A stretch of 64,000 nucleotides of DNA from Marchantia polymorpha subsp. ruderalis (Eukaryota; Streptophyta; Marchantiopsida; Marchantiales; Marchantiaceae): the NCBI GenBank assembly GCA_037833965.1, contig AP031356.1, positions 9,632,501-9,696,500 on the forward strand, in the 5' to 3' direction. Shown one piece after another: positions 35,296 to 44,830 of this stretch. The translations under genes and the position numbers were made by a program. The notes under the pieces are model-generated. The model worked only from the letters and a program-made list of their open reading frames with translations. It had not been told where the DNA came from and searched no databases. Each line of letters starts with the position of its first letter. The stretch's first letter is position 1.

Positions 35296-35305
35296 CTATT
35301 TTATA
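35296..35305 (-). promoter_or_regulatory. TATA box of LTR I
   Basis: TATAAAATAG on the minus strand, 36 bp beyond the ORF stop, with the CCAGGC/GCCTGG hairpin following. Confidence 0.65.
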
Positions 35306-35341
35306 CCTTCTAAGTCCTACTTAACACTACACTGTACTACG

Positions 35342-38300
35342 CTACACGCCTGCACGGAACCACGCTACACTACACTCCGCGGAACCTGTACTTCGTCTCC
35401 TGCGCGGCCGACTGCCGCGCACTAACTCCCTACCCTGCCAATCCTCCGCTCGACTGCGCAGTCCCAACCGCTGCAACGCCGCGGACACCTCCCCCTCGAG
35501 GGCGGACATGGTATCCTGTGCCTTCGACAGAAAGGCTTCGAGCTTCTTTGCTACCTTCCGCCGACTCCTACTGTCGCCTGACAACAACCCGGCTGCGCGC
35601 AATTCAAACTCACGCAGTGTGAGTTTCTCCTGCGCCTTCACTTCCCAGTGGGCGTAGCCCTTGAGACAGTGGGCGACTCGCCTCGCCGTCTCCACCTTCG
35701 TGCGATCCGCCTCCTTCCTGCGATCCTCTTCAATTATCACTAATTGCGATTCGGCTTCAGCACGTTGCGCCCTCAATTCGCCACACTCTGACTGTAACCT
35801 GCGGATTAACTCTTCATCCGCCTGCCGTGCGAGCTGACATTGTTCCAACAACCGCGTCTGTCGCACGAGCTCCTCTGACAAAATCCGATTCTGGGCCTGC
35901 TCAGAGTTGAGTGCTTCCTTGACCTTCACCTGCTCCTTGGTGAGCTCGCCCAGTTTCTCATCCTTCATCTTCTCGGTGTGCTTGTAGAACTTCTGATTAA
36001 GCTTGTACTGACCCCACAAGCACGCATGCTTCTCCTTCAAGTCCTTCAACTCCTGGTCCACTCTAGCTAATAGCTTGCTGGTGTGGACTTTAGTGCGAGT
36101 CCGCCTGCGCACTAACTCGATGTAAGATCCCGGCTGGAGTGGGTCGGCGTATTTATCGACCTTGCGATCCAAGTACCGCAGCAACGGAATCACCTGCTCA
36201 GAGAGCGCCGCCGCCGGCGCTCCAACAATTTCCTCCTCCTCCTCCTCGGTGTCTTCTGCTCCTGACATTTCTTCCGTGGAGCCCCCGTCGTCATCATCCG
36301 AGTGGAGAATTTCAGTCGTCATTGATTGCGTCGGCGACTGCCCCGAGTGGGGCTGCACGTCATCGACGGGTGCTGCCTGCGAAGGCACGGCTGCAGCCTC
36401 GCTGCTCGTCGCCAAAATGTCTAAGGCGGAAGGCGAATGTACCCGAGCGGCATCCCCGTCGCTCGCTTGTTGATTGCCTACCGCGTTCTCTCTGTCGCCG
36501 TCGTCCGCCGCAGAAGGCGATCGAGCGGAGGGTGACTGCGCGGGGTTGGATTGCGCATCGCGCATCGAGATTTCATCCCGCGGACAGTCACTCCGCTCCT
36601 CCGTCTGCTGCTCCCTTGATCGGTCCGTGGGGGCTGTGCCCGGCCCATGCGCAGGCGCATTTGCCGGCGCCTTGTCCGCCGCAAGCGTAGCGCCGCGGAC
36701 ATCTATCGCCGAAGGCGACATGGCCGGGGGCCGCACGCCCGATGTTCCTTGGCCTATAGGCCCTACCGCCGAAGGCGCATCTATCGGCGGACTTCCCGCC
36801 GATGGTGCGGCCTCCGCACGCTCTCTGCTCGTATCTCCTCGGCTCGAAGGCCCTGGCGCCGAAGGCGCAAATTGCGGCGCGTGGTGCGCCGGAGGGTCTG
36901 GCCCCGAGGGCCGGTGTCTCGTAGGCGGTTCTTCCGCCGGCTCCTTCCCCTTCCTACGTTGGAACGGGGGTGATTCTTGCCTGTGCACAGGCGGCACGTG
37001 TGGAGGTGTCCTGTGCACAGGCGACCTGTGCACAGGTGAGCGCCTGTGCACAGGCGGACTGCTCCTTCCCACGCGTAAGCGTAGATCCACGTCCACTTGT
37101 GTTCGCCGGTCCGCGGAGGCTCGTCCGTCCGCGGAGGTTCGCCTGTGCGCAAGCGGAACATCTGTCCGCATCGCACGTGGTAACTCCGGAGGCCCTCGGC
37201 CCGTAGGCGGCCTCTCTCCCGACGAGGTTGCAGCGTGGCCCGTTGCTCCTGCGGTCGTCCGCGCTTCCTCTCGCCTCTCTGGCGACGCACTTCCCAGCTC
37301 CGTCGCAATCGTCGCCGTGTCTGCACTGTCAGCTGGCAACACCAGTCTGCGTGCCTTCTGCTTCGGCCGGCTGTATGGCTCGCACAGCGGCCGCGGTCGA
37401 ATGGGAGCAGAGGGTTCTTGATGCTGCTCCTCTTCGGACTCTTCCCTCCATCGCCGCTTCCGCGGCACTCGCGCTGCAGGAGTGTGTCTCCCTTCGTCCC
37501 TCCGTCTTGATGGGGTCGAAGTCGGTGACTCCTCTGCATCAGTATCGACCTCGTTCTCCCGCACATACTTTCCGGGATGGTCGATGGACAATGGCGGAAA
37601 ATGTTCAAGCTCCGCCGCCGTCAAACAATTCCGCTGTCGATAAAAATTGATGAGGAAAGGAGAAAGATGGTTTAGAGTTCCCCCCTTCTCCTCAAACGCG
37701 TGCTGTCGCATCACCCTGTGCAGGATGCTCGCCCAGTGAATTGGAGTTCCCTCGATGACGCACTCCACAAAAGAGACCTGCCACAATGTGATGTAGCAGG
37801 CGCGGTGCGGCTGCAGTAATTGCATCAGCGCCGCGGACAAAGTCCGGCGAAATCGATCCTTGTAATCACGGGTCCTGTACCCATTCTTGGTTGACCTCCC
37901 GGTCTTGAACAGCTCCACAAATTGCGCCTCTTCTTGCTTGGTCACCTTGATGCTCTCACTGTCGAAAAGGAGATGCCCTGGCATGCCAGCACATCTTCCC
38001 AACGCCTGCGCCCAATCTTGGACTGTCCACCGATCAACATGCGGACGCAATCCGCGCGAGGGTGGTCCCTGTGGCTCTAGCCACTCGCGCACCATATTCG
38101 CACAGATGTAATTCCATCCCCATAGCAAGAAATCGAGCTTTCTTGCTATTAAGCGCTCCTCGAAAGCGTGCAGCCCGTTCTGCGGCAGGCGAAGTGGCAC
38201 CATCCGCAATCTGCTTGGTCTCGTCATTGCGTTCCTGGGGTTCGCTCGCCCGCTCATCCTACTTCCGCACTGCCCGCGTTTCTTTCTCTCTCGGCAAACT

Positions 38301-38479
38301 CTAATCGCTCTCAATTCCAAATCTCGCGCACTCACTTCTCCCTCAATCAACAAGAAATCTCCTGTGCGACGACGTCGAGAGTGTTCCGCAGCCAGCAGAT
38401 GGATGCGCGCAGCGCGCACAAGAGATTGGAATCGCGAATTCAAGAATGGGACGTTCTCCGCCGCCCGGTCGAAGGTCAT
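35342..38479 (-). CDS. LTR-encoded protein, 1045 aa, intact (copy I)
   Basis: This second fully open copy has the same length and domain order as in LTR1. Residues 112-123 are ARKLDFLLWGWN, 159-165 ALGRCAG, 205-212 DYKDRFRR and 269-277 LNHLSPFLI. The basic region RPKQKARR follows at about 380, then the repeat-rich middle, the acidic patch and Glu run near 730, LLRYLDRKVDKYA, a coiled coil, and the tail motifs LREFELRAAG and EDWQGRELVRGS. No transmembrane segment or signal peptide is apparent. Two independent intact copies among many broken ones suggest the protein-coding form is what transposes. The biochemical function is unknown. Confidence 0.8.
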   Translation of the reverse strand: MTFDRAAENVPFLNSRFQSLVRAARIHLLAAEHSRRRRTGDFLLIEGEVSARDLELRAIRVCRERKKRGQCGSRMSGRANPRNAMTRPSRLRMVPLRLPQNGLHAFEERLIARKLDFLLWGWNYICANMVREWLEPQGPPSRGLRPHVDRWTVQDWAQALGRCAGMPGHLLFDSESIKVTKQEEAQFVELFKTGRSTKNGYRTRDYKDRFRRTLSAALMQLLQPHRACYITLWQVSFVECVIEGTPIHWASILHRVMRQHAFEEKGGTLNHLSPFLINFYRQRNCLTAAELEHFPPLSIDHPGKYVRENEVDTDAEESPTSTPSRRRDEGRHTPAARVPRKRRWREESEEEQHQEPSAPIRPRPLCEPYSRPKQKARRLVLPADSADTATIATELGSASPERREEARTTAGATGHAATSSGERPPTGRGPPELPRAMRTDVPLAHRRTSADGRASADRRTQVDVDLRLRVGRSSPPVHRRSPVHRSPVHRTPPHVPPVHRQESPPFQRRKGKEPAEEPPTRHRPSGPDPPAHHAPQFAPSAPGPSSRGDTSRERAEAAPSAGSPPIDAPSAVGPIGQGTSGVRPPAMSPSAIDVRGATLAADKAPANAPAHGPGTAPTDRSREQQTEERSDCPRDEISMRDAQSNPAQSPSARSPSAADDGDRENAVGNQQASDGDAARVHSPSALDILATSSEAAAVPSQAAPVDDVQPHSGQSPTQSMTTEILHSDDDDGGSTEEMSGAEDTEEEEEEIVGAPAAALSEQVIPLLRYLDRKVDKYADPLQPGSYIELVRRRTRTKVHTSKLLARVDQELKDLKEKHACLWGQYKLNQKFYKHTEKMKDEKLGELTKEQVKVKEALNSEQAQNRILSEELVRQTRLLEQCQLARQADEELIRRLQSECGELRAQRAEAESQLVIIEEDRRKEADRTKVETARRVAHCLKGYAHWEVKAQEKLTLREFELRAAGLLSGDSRSRRKVAKKLEAFLSKAQDTMSALEGEVSAALQRLGLRSRAEDWQGRELVRGSRPRRRRSTGSAECSVAWFRAGV

Positions 38480-40812
38480 GGTCGGCTCTTGGTCGTGAAG
38501 AACGTCTCACTTGATGGCCGCGCCGGCTGTACGTTGGAACGGTCTTCGCTCTCACGCGCGGCTTCACGCTCCGCCGTCGTCGATTAAACTCTCACGCTTG
38601 AATTGGCGGATTTGAACTCCGCGAGCGTGTCACCCTGCGGACATGGGGGCGTAGCGCCGAAGGCGAGTTTTCCGCCTTGCGCGGTACACTTGTTCGTACC
38701 GTCCCTCGGCCAATCTCCTTCTGCCTTGACGCGTGTGTCCGCATGTCGGACAAAAATTCAACTCCTGCCTGTGCGCAGGCAGGAGCCTCGGCGGATCCTC
38801 CGCCGGTGCGGAACTTCATCCTCCTGTGCACAGGCGTTCGCCTGTGCGCAGGCGAATTCCGTCCGCGGCGCTGCGCTGGCGCGGAAGGCGTTGACCGTGG
38901 TCAGCCGTCTCCGTCCAGTCTGTCCGTTCCTTGTCTCTCCGTCGGCGCTCCCGCCGCCGCAACTCCGTCCGTCCAAGAGCGCATCCACCCGTGCCGTCCG
39001 CATGGTCCGTACCGATTGGATTACTCTGGCGGCTCCTCCGACGTACGCGGCGCTGCGCTGGCGCGGAAGGCGCCGTACACTTTCTACCTCACAAGGCGCA
39101 TTTCTAGGGCCCAAGGCGGATTTTCCGCCGACGCCGAAGTGCCTGTGCACAGGCGAACGCCTGTGCGTAGGCGGACTTCGCGCCTTCCCTAACCCTACTT
39201 CGCCTGTGCACAGGCGAACGCCTTCGTCCGCGCATAGGACAAAACTTGATTCCCCCTTCCGTGTAGGCGGAATTCGCGCCGGTGGCGAACTCCTTCCGCC
39301 GTAGGCGACCGCCTCCGTTTCTTCCAGTGGCGATAACTCCCTAAGTCCTCGTCCGTTCCAAGCGTTCTTGGGTTCGTTGGAATCAGTGCGTCGAGCTCTT
39401 TCCAACGGGATCCTAACTTGGTCAAGGCGCCCGAGGGTTGACCTAATTACGGGGGTTTCCCTACAGCCGCGGACGCAACCTCCGAAGGCGGGTTTTGCGC
39501 CTTGCGCCGTAGAGATCCTAACTGCAGAGCTCGCAGGGAGGGTGGTGCCTGTCCTTACTGCGGCACCCCAAATCCCAGATTCTACAAGATCCCTCGAGAA
39601 TCCCCGCGATCTTCCGGATTCACTCTGTTTTGATGTACCGGAGGCTATTTACAATGCTGCCAGGGTACAGTTTTCCAAAAATGTTTTAATTTCCTCAAAA
39701 TTGCCAAAAGTGGGGTACCACATGCAGCCGTGCCTTCGCAGGCAGCACACGTCGACGACGTGCAGCCCCATTCGGGTCAGTCGCCGACGCAATCAATGGC
39801 GACTGAAATTCTCCACTCGGATGATGACGACGGAGGCTCCACCGAAGAAATGTCAGGAGCAGGGGACACCGAGGAGGAGGAGGAGGAAATTGTTGGAGCG
39901 CCGGCGGCGGCGCTCTCTGAGCAAGTGATTCCGTTGCTGAGGTACTTGGATCGCAAAGTCGATAAATACGCCGACCCACTTCAGCCGGGATCTTACATCG
40001 AGTTAGTGCGCAGGCGGACTCGCACTAAAGTCCACACCAGCAAGCTATTAGCTAGAGTGGACCAGGAGTTGAGGGAATTGAAGGAGAAGCATGAATGCTT
40101 GTGGGGTCAGTATAAACTTAATCAGAAATTCTACAAGTACTCCGAGAAGGTGAGGGATGGGAAACTGGAAGAGCTCACCAAGGAGCAGGTGAAGGTCACA
40201 GAAGCACTAATTTCTGAGCAGGCCCAGAATCGGATTTTGTCAGAGGAGCTCGTGCGACAGACGCGGTTGTTGGAACAATGTCAGCTCGCACGGCAGGCGG
40301 ATGAGGAGGTAATCCGCAGGCTACAGTCAGAGTGTGGCGAATTGAGAGCGCAACGTGCTGAGGCCGAATCGCAATTAGTGACAGTTGAAGAGGATCGCAG
40401 GAAGGAGGCAGATCGCACAAAGGTCGAGACGGCGAGGCGTGTCGCCCACTGTCTCAAGGGCTACGCCCACTGGGAAGTGAAGGCGCAGGAGAAACTCACA
40501 CTGCGTGAGTTTGAACTTCGCGCAGCCGGGTTGTTGTCAGGCGACAGTAGGAGTCGGCGGAAGGTAGCAAAGAAGCTCGATGCTTTTCTGTCGAAGGCGC
40601 AGGATACCATGTCCGCTCTCGAAGTGGAGGTGTCCGCGGCGTTGCAGCGATTGGGACTGCGCAGTCGAGCGGAAGACTGGCAGGGTAGGGAGCTAGTGCG
40701 CGGCAGTCCGCCGCGCAGGAGACGTAGCACAGGTTCCGCGGAGTGTAGTGTAGCGTGGTTCCGTGCAAGCGTGTAGCGTAGTGCAGTGTAGTGCTAGTTA
40801 GGACTTAGAAGG

Positions 40813-40822
40813 TATAAAATAG
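40813..40822 (+). promoter_or_regulatory. TATA box of LTR F
   Basis: TATAAAATAG after the ORF stop, followed by the CCAGGCGTTTTGCCTGG hairpin. Confidence 0.65.
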
Positions 40823-43800
40823 TTCCAGGCGTTTTGCCTGGGTTCTTTCCCATCAGAAGTGCAGATCAGGAACCCATTTCCTTTGCGTGTTTGTGTCCTT
40901 GAGCTCTGTCACCACGCACGAGGAGTTACAACTTAGCGCTCCGCATTTTGTAGCTGAAGGCCTGCGGCCGAATGTTCAGAGCTAGTACATTGGTTAGAGA
41001 CTTGAGTAGTTCGGATCTACACCTACGGGTGATTGCCGATGCTCAGAGCCAGTGACTAGTTAGATACTTGAACAGTTTCGCCCCTACACCTTCGAGTGTT
41101 TCTTTCTGATTGTACTCCTTTGGGATTTTTCCCCTGAATGCCAAAGTGAAGTTTTGCTACTTCGTGTAAGCCTTGGTTGTAAATTCAGGTTACGCTGCAG
41201 CAGGTGCCTTGAGGGTAACCCCTGTAGTATTTCTGGGAATGACAAGTGCCTGAGAATTCAAACTCTTCAATAGACTGTTGTTGTGTTACTGGAATGTTTC
41301 TCAGTGAGTCCTTCAGTGCGGACCCGTGTTCTCTGCGCGTTTTGTGAGTTGAGAGTGTTGTTCACCGCGTAGGAGTGACTTTGATCCGAAGTAGGCAGTC
41401 CAAACCGGGTTTCCTACACTAGCAGCAAGCTAGTGGAAGTGTTGTAAAAGCCGGAGTTGGGAGTCACTGCCCGCAGCTTTGCCGAGTGTGCTCGCGAGAG
41501 ACTTTTCCCCCCTGAAATCTTGAGTAGAGGTCCTAACGGATCTCTGGATTGTGTTTCTGTAGTTTCAGGTGTGTGTGTGTGTGTGTTACGCTGCATTGTG
41601 CGACCTCCGAGTGCGCTCCGAGTGGACACTTGCAGTATTTCTCGGAGTGACAGTCGCTTGAGAATTCAAACTCATCAATAGTCTGTTAAACGTGACACTT
41701 TGTACCCTGTGTGTTCCTCTGTCCCTGTGGGTTCGACCTTTCTACCACTATATTGCAGTTTTAGCCTTTAGTGGGTTATTAGAGGCCCGTAGGCGGCCTC
41801 TCGTCCGTCGAAGGTGCAGCGGGGTCCGTTGCTCCTGCAGACGTCCGCGCTCCCTCGTTCTTCTCTGGCGACGCACTTCCTTTCTCTGTGGCAATCGTCG
41901 CCGTGTCCGCGCTGCTGGCTGGTAACACCAGCCTGCGCGCCTTCTGCTTCGGCCGGCTGTACGATTCGTACAACGGCCGCGGTCGAATGGGAGCAGTGGG
42001 TTCTTGATGCTGCTCCTCTTCGGACTCTTCTCTCCATCGCCGCTTCCGCGGCACTCTTGCTGCAGGAGTATTTCTCCCTTCGTCCCTCCGCCTTGACGGA
42101 GTAGAAGTCGGCGACTCCTCTGCATCAGTGTCGACCTCATTCTCCCGCACATACCTCCCGAGATGGTCGACGGACAACGGCGGAAAACGAGCAAGCTCCG
42201 CCGCGGTCAAACAATTTCGCTGTCGATAAAAATTGATGAGGAAAGGAGAGAGATGATTTAGAGTTCCTCCCTTCTCCTCAAAAGCGTGCTGTCGCATCAC
42301 CCTGTGCAGGATGCTCGCCCAGTGAATTGGAGTTCCCTCGATGATGCACTCCACAAAAGAGACCTGCCACAATGTGATGTAGCAGGCGCGGTGCGGCTGC
42401 AGTAATTGCAGCAGCGCCGTAGCCAAAGTTCGGCGGAATCGATCCTTGTAATCGCGGGTCTTGTACCCATTCTTGGTAGACTTTCCCTTCTTGAACAGCT
42501 CCACAAATTGCGCCTCTTCCTGCTTGGTCACCTTGACGCTCTCACTATCGAAGAGGAGGTGCCCTGGCATGCCGGCACATCTTCCCAATGCCTGCGCCCA
42601 ATCTTGGACCGTCCATCGATCAACATTCGGCCGCAATCCGCGCGTAGGTGGACCCTGTGGCTCTAGCCACTCGCGCACCATATCCACACAGATGTAGTTC
42701 CATCCACATAGCAAGAAATCGAGCTTTCTTGCTATCAGGCGCTCCTCGAAAGCGCGCAGCCCGTTCTGTGGTAGTCGGAGTGGCAGCATCCGCAACCGGC
42801 CCAGTCTCGTCATTGCGTTCTTGGAGTTTGCCTGCTTGCTAATTCTCCTTCCGCTCCGCTCGAGCTCCCTTCTCCCTCGGCAAACTCTAATCGGCCTCAA
42901 TTCCAAATCACGAGCACTCACTTCTCCCTCAATCACCAAGAAATCCTCTGCGCGGCGATGTCGAGAATGCTTAGCAACTAGCAGATGGACGCGCGCAGCT
43001 CGCACTAGAGAATGGAATCGCGAATTCAAGAATGGGACGCTCTCCGCCTCCCGGTCGAAGGTCATGGTCGGCTCTTGCTCGTGAAGGACGACTCAATTGA
43101 TGGCCGCGCCGGCTCTACGCTAAAACGGTCTCCGCTCTCACGCGCGGCTTCACGCTCCGCCGTCGCCGATTAAGCTCTCACGCTCGAATTGGCGAATTTG
43201 AACTCCGCGAGCGTACTACGCCGCGGATACGGGTGCGCAGCGCCGAAGGCGGATTTTCCGCCTTGCGCGGTACACTCGTTTGTACCGCTCCTCAGCCAAT
43301 CCTCCTCTGCCTCGGCGCGTGTGTCCGCATGTCGGACAAAAGTTCAACTCCCGCCTGCGCGCAGGCGGACTCCTCGGCGGATTCTCCGCCGGCGCGGAAC
43401 TTCACCCTCCTGTGCACAGGCGAGCGCCTGTGCGCAGGCGAAGTCCGTCCGCGTCGATGCGCTGGCGCGGAAGGCGTTGACCGCGGTCAACCGACTCCGT
43501 CCAGGCTGTCCGTTCCTTGTCTCTCCGTCGGCGCTCTCGCCGCCGCAACTCCGTCCGTCCAAGAGCGCATCCATCCGTCCCGTCCGTACGGTCCGTACGG
43601 ATTTTACTATTCTGGCGGCTCCTTGCTCGTCCGCGGCGTTGCGCTGGCGCAGAAGGCGCCGTACAATTTCTACCTCACAAGGCGCATTTCTAGGGCCCAA
43701 GGCGGATTTCCCGCCGATGCCGAAGCGCCTGTGCACAGGGGCACGCCTGTGCGTAGGCGAACTTCGCGCCTACATCAAAACCCTATTTTGCTTGTGCGTA

Positions 43801-44784
43801 GGCGAACTTCGTTCGTCCGCGCTGTAATAACCCACTAAAGGCTAAAACTGCAATATAGTGGTAGAAAGGTCGAACCCACAGGGACAGAGGAACACACAGG
43901 GTACAAAGTGTCACGTTTTAACAGACTATTGAGGAGTTTGAATTCTCAGGCAACTGTCACTCCCAGAAATACTGCAAGTGTCCACTCGGAGCGCACTCGG
44001 AGGTCGCACAGTGCAGCGTAACACACACACACACACCTGAAACTACAGAAACACAACCCAGAGATCCGTTAGGACCTCTACTCAAGATTTCAGGGGGGAA
44101 GTCTCTCGCGAGCACACTCAGCGAAGCTGCGGGCAGTGGCTTCCAACTCCGGCTTTTACAACACTTCCACTAGCTTGCTGCTAGTGTAGGAAACCCGGTT
44201 TGGACTGCCTACTTCGGATCGAAGTCACTCCTACGCGGTGAACAACACTCTCAACTCACAAAACGCGCAGAGAACACAGGTCCGCACTGAAGGACTCACT
44301 GTGAAACATTCCAGTAACACAACAACAGTCTATTGAAGAGTTTGAATTCTCAGGCACTTGTCATTCCCAGAAATACTACAGGGGTTACCCTCAAGGCACC
44401 TGCTGCAGCGTAACCTGAATTTACAACCAAGGCTTACACGAAGTGGCAAAACTTCACTTTGGCATTCAGGGGAAAAATCCCAAGGGAGTACAATCAGAAA
44501 GAAACACTCGAAGGTGTAGGGGCGAAACTGTTCAAGTATCTAACTAGTCACTGGCTCTGAGCATCGGCAGTCACCCGCAGGTGCAGATCCGAACTACTCA
44601 AGTCTCTAACCAATGTACTAGCTCTGAACATTCGGCCGAAGGCCTTCAGCTACAAAATGCGGAACGCTAAGTTGTAACTCCTCGTGCGTGGTGACAGAAC
44701 TCAAGGACACAAACACGCAAAGGAAATGGGTTCCTGATCTATACTTCTGAGTTTGGGAAAGAACCCCAGGCAAAACGCCTGGAA

Positions 44785-44794
44785 CTATTTTATA
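44785..44794 (-). promoter_or_regulatory. TATA box of LTR H
   Basis: TATAAAATAG on the minus strand followed by the CCAGGC/GCCTGG hairpin. Confidence 0.65.
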
Positions 44795-44830
44795 CCTTCT
44801 AAGTCCTAACTAGCACTACACTGCACTACG

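Larger units (their letters stand above)
34331..39722 (-). mobile_element. LTR I: complete solo LTR inside F
   Basis: I is 5392 bp on the minus strand, with TGTAATAACCC at 34331 and GGTACCACA ending at 39722. The duplication reads TGTAG on the left (34326-34330) and TGCAG on the right (39723-39727). Intact relatives have TGCAG, so one C-to-T change followed insertion. It has full U3, an intact ORF, TATA, R-U5, both U5 repeats and a CA run near 34528-34552. With LTR1 it is the best reference copy. Confidence 0.85.
32257..40776 (+). pseudogene. LTR ORF of F, nonsense codon plus insertion of I
   Basis: The frame starts at ATG 32257 (TFDRAAESVPFLNSRF) and is open for 568 codons to TAG 33961-33963 (after TAVGP). 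It continues in frame to 34330, is interrupted by LTR I, and resumes at 39728 through the acidic patch and coiled coil to the stop at 40774-40776 (FRASV). A small in-frame insertion (STNDETGN) lies near codon 83. The PVHR array is shorter than in LTR1. Confidence 0.75.
31010..41783 (+). mobile_element. LTR F: solo LTR with TC...GA ends, hosts I
   Basis: F comprises 31010-34330 and 39723-41783, about 5.4 kb once I is removed. The duplication GGCCC (31005-31009 and 41784-41788) fixes the ends as TCTGGTACCCC and GGGTTATTAGA. The usual TG...CA ends are thus changed to TC...GA at both sides. The uninterrupted host sequence is the CTTGGCCCGTAGG word seen in other copies, confirming the boundary. 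Confidence 0.8.
30751..43065 (-). pseudogene. Truncated LTR ORF of G
   Basis: The ORF runs from ATG 43065 (TFDREAESVPFLNSRF) without a stop to the F insertion at 41784, about 427 codons covering the globular domain and basic region. It resumes at 31009-30751 with GPPELPRA, the PVHR repeats and RRKGKEPAED-type sequence, and is then cut. The acidic patch and coiled coil are missing. Many substitutions relative to LTR1 make this a somewhat older relative of the same subfamily (for example LDFLLCGWN instead of LDFLLWGWN). Confidence 0.7.
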
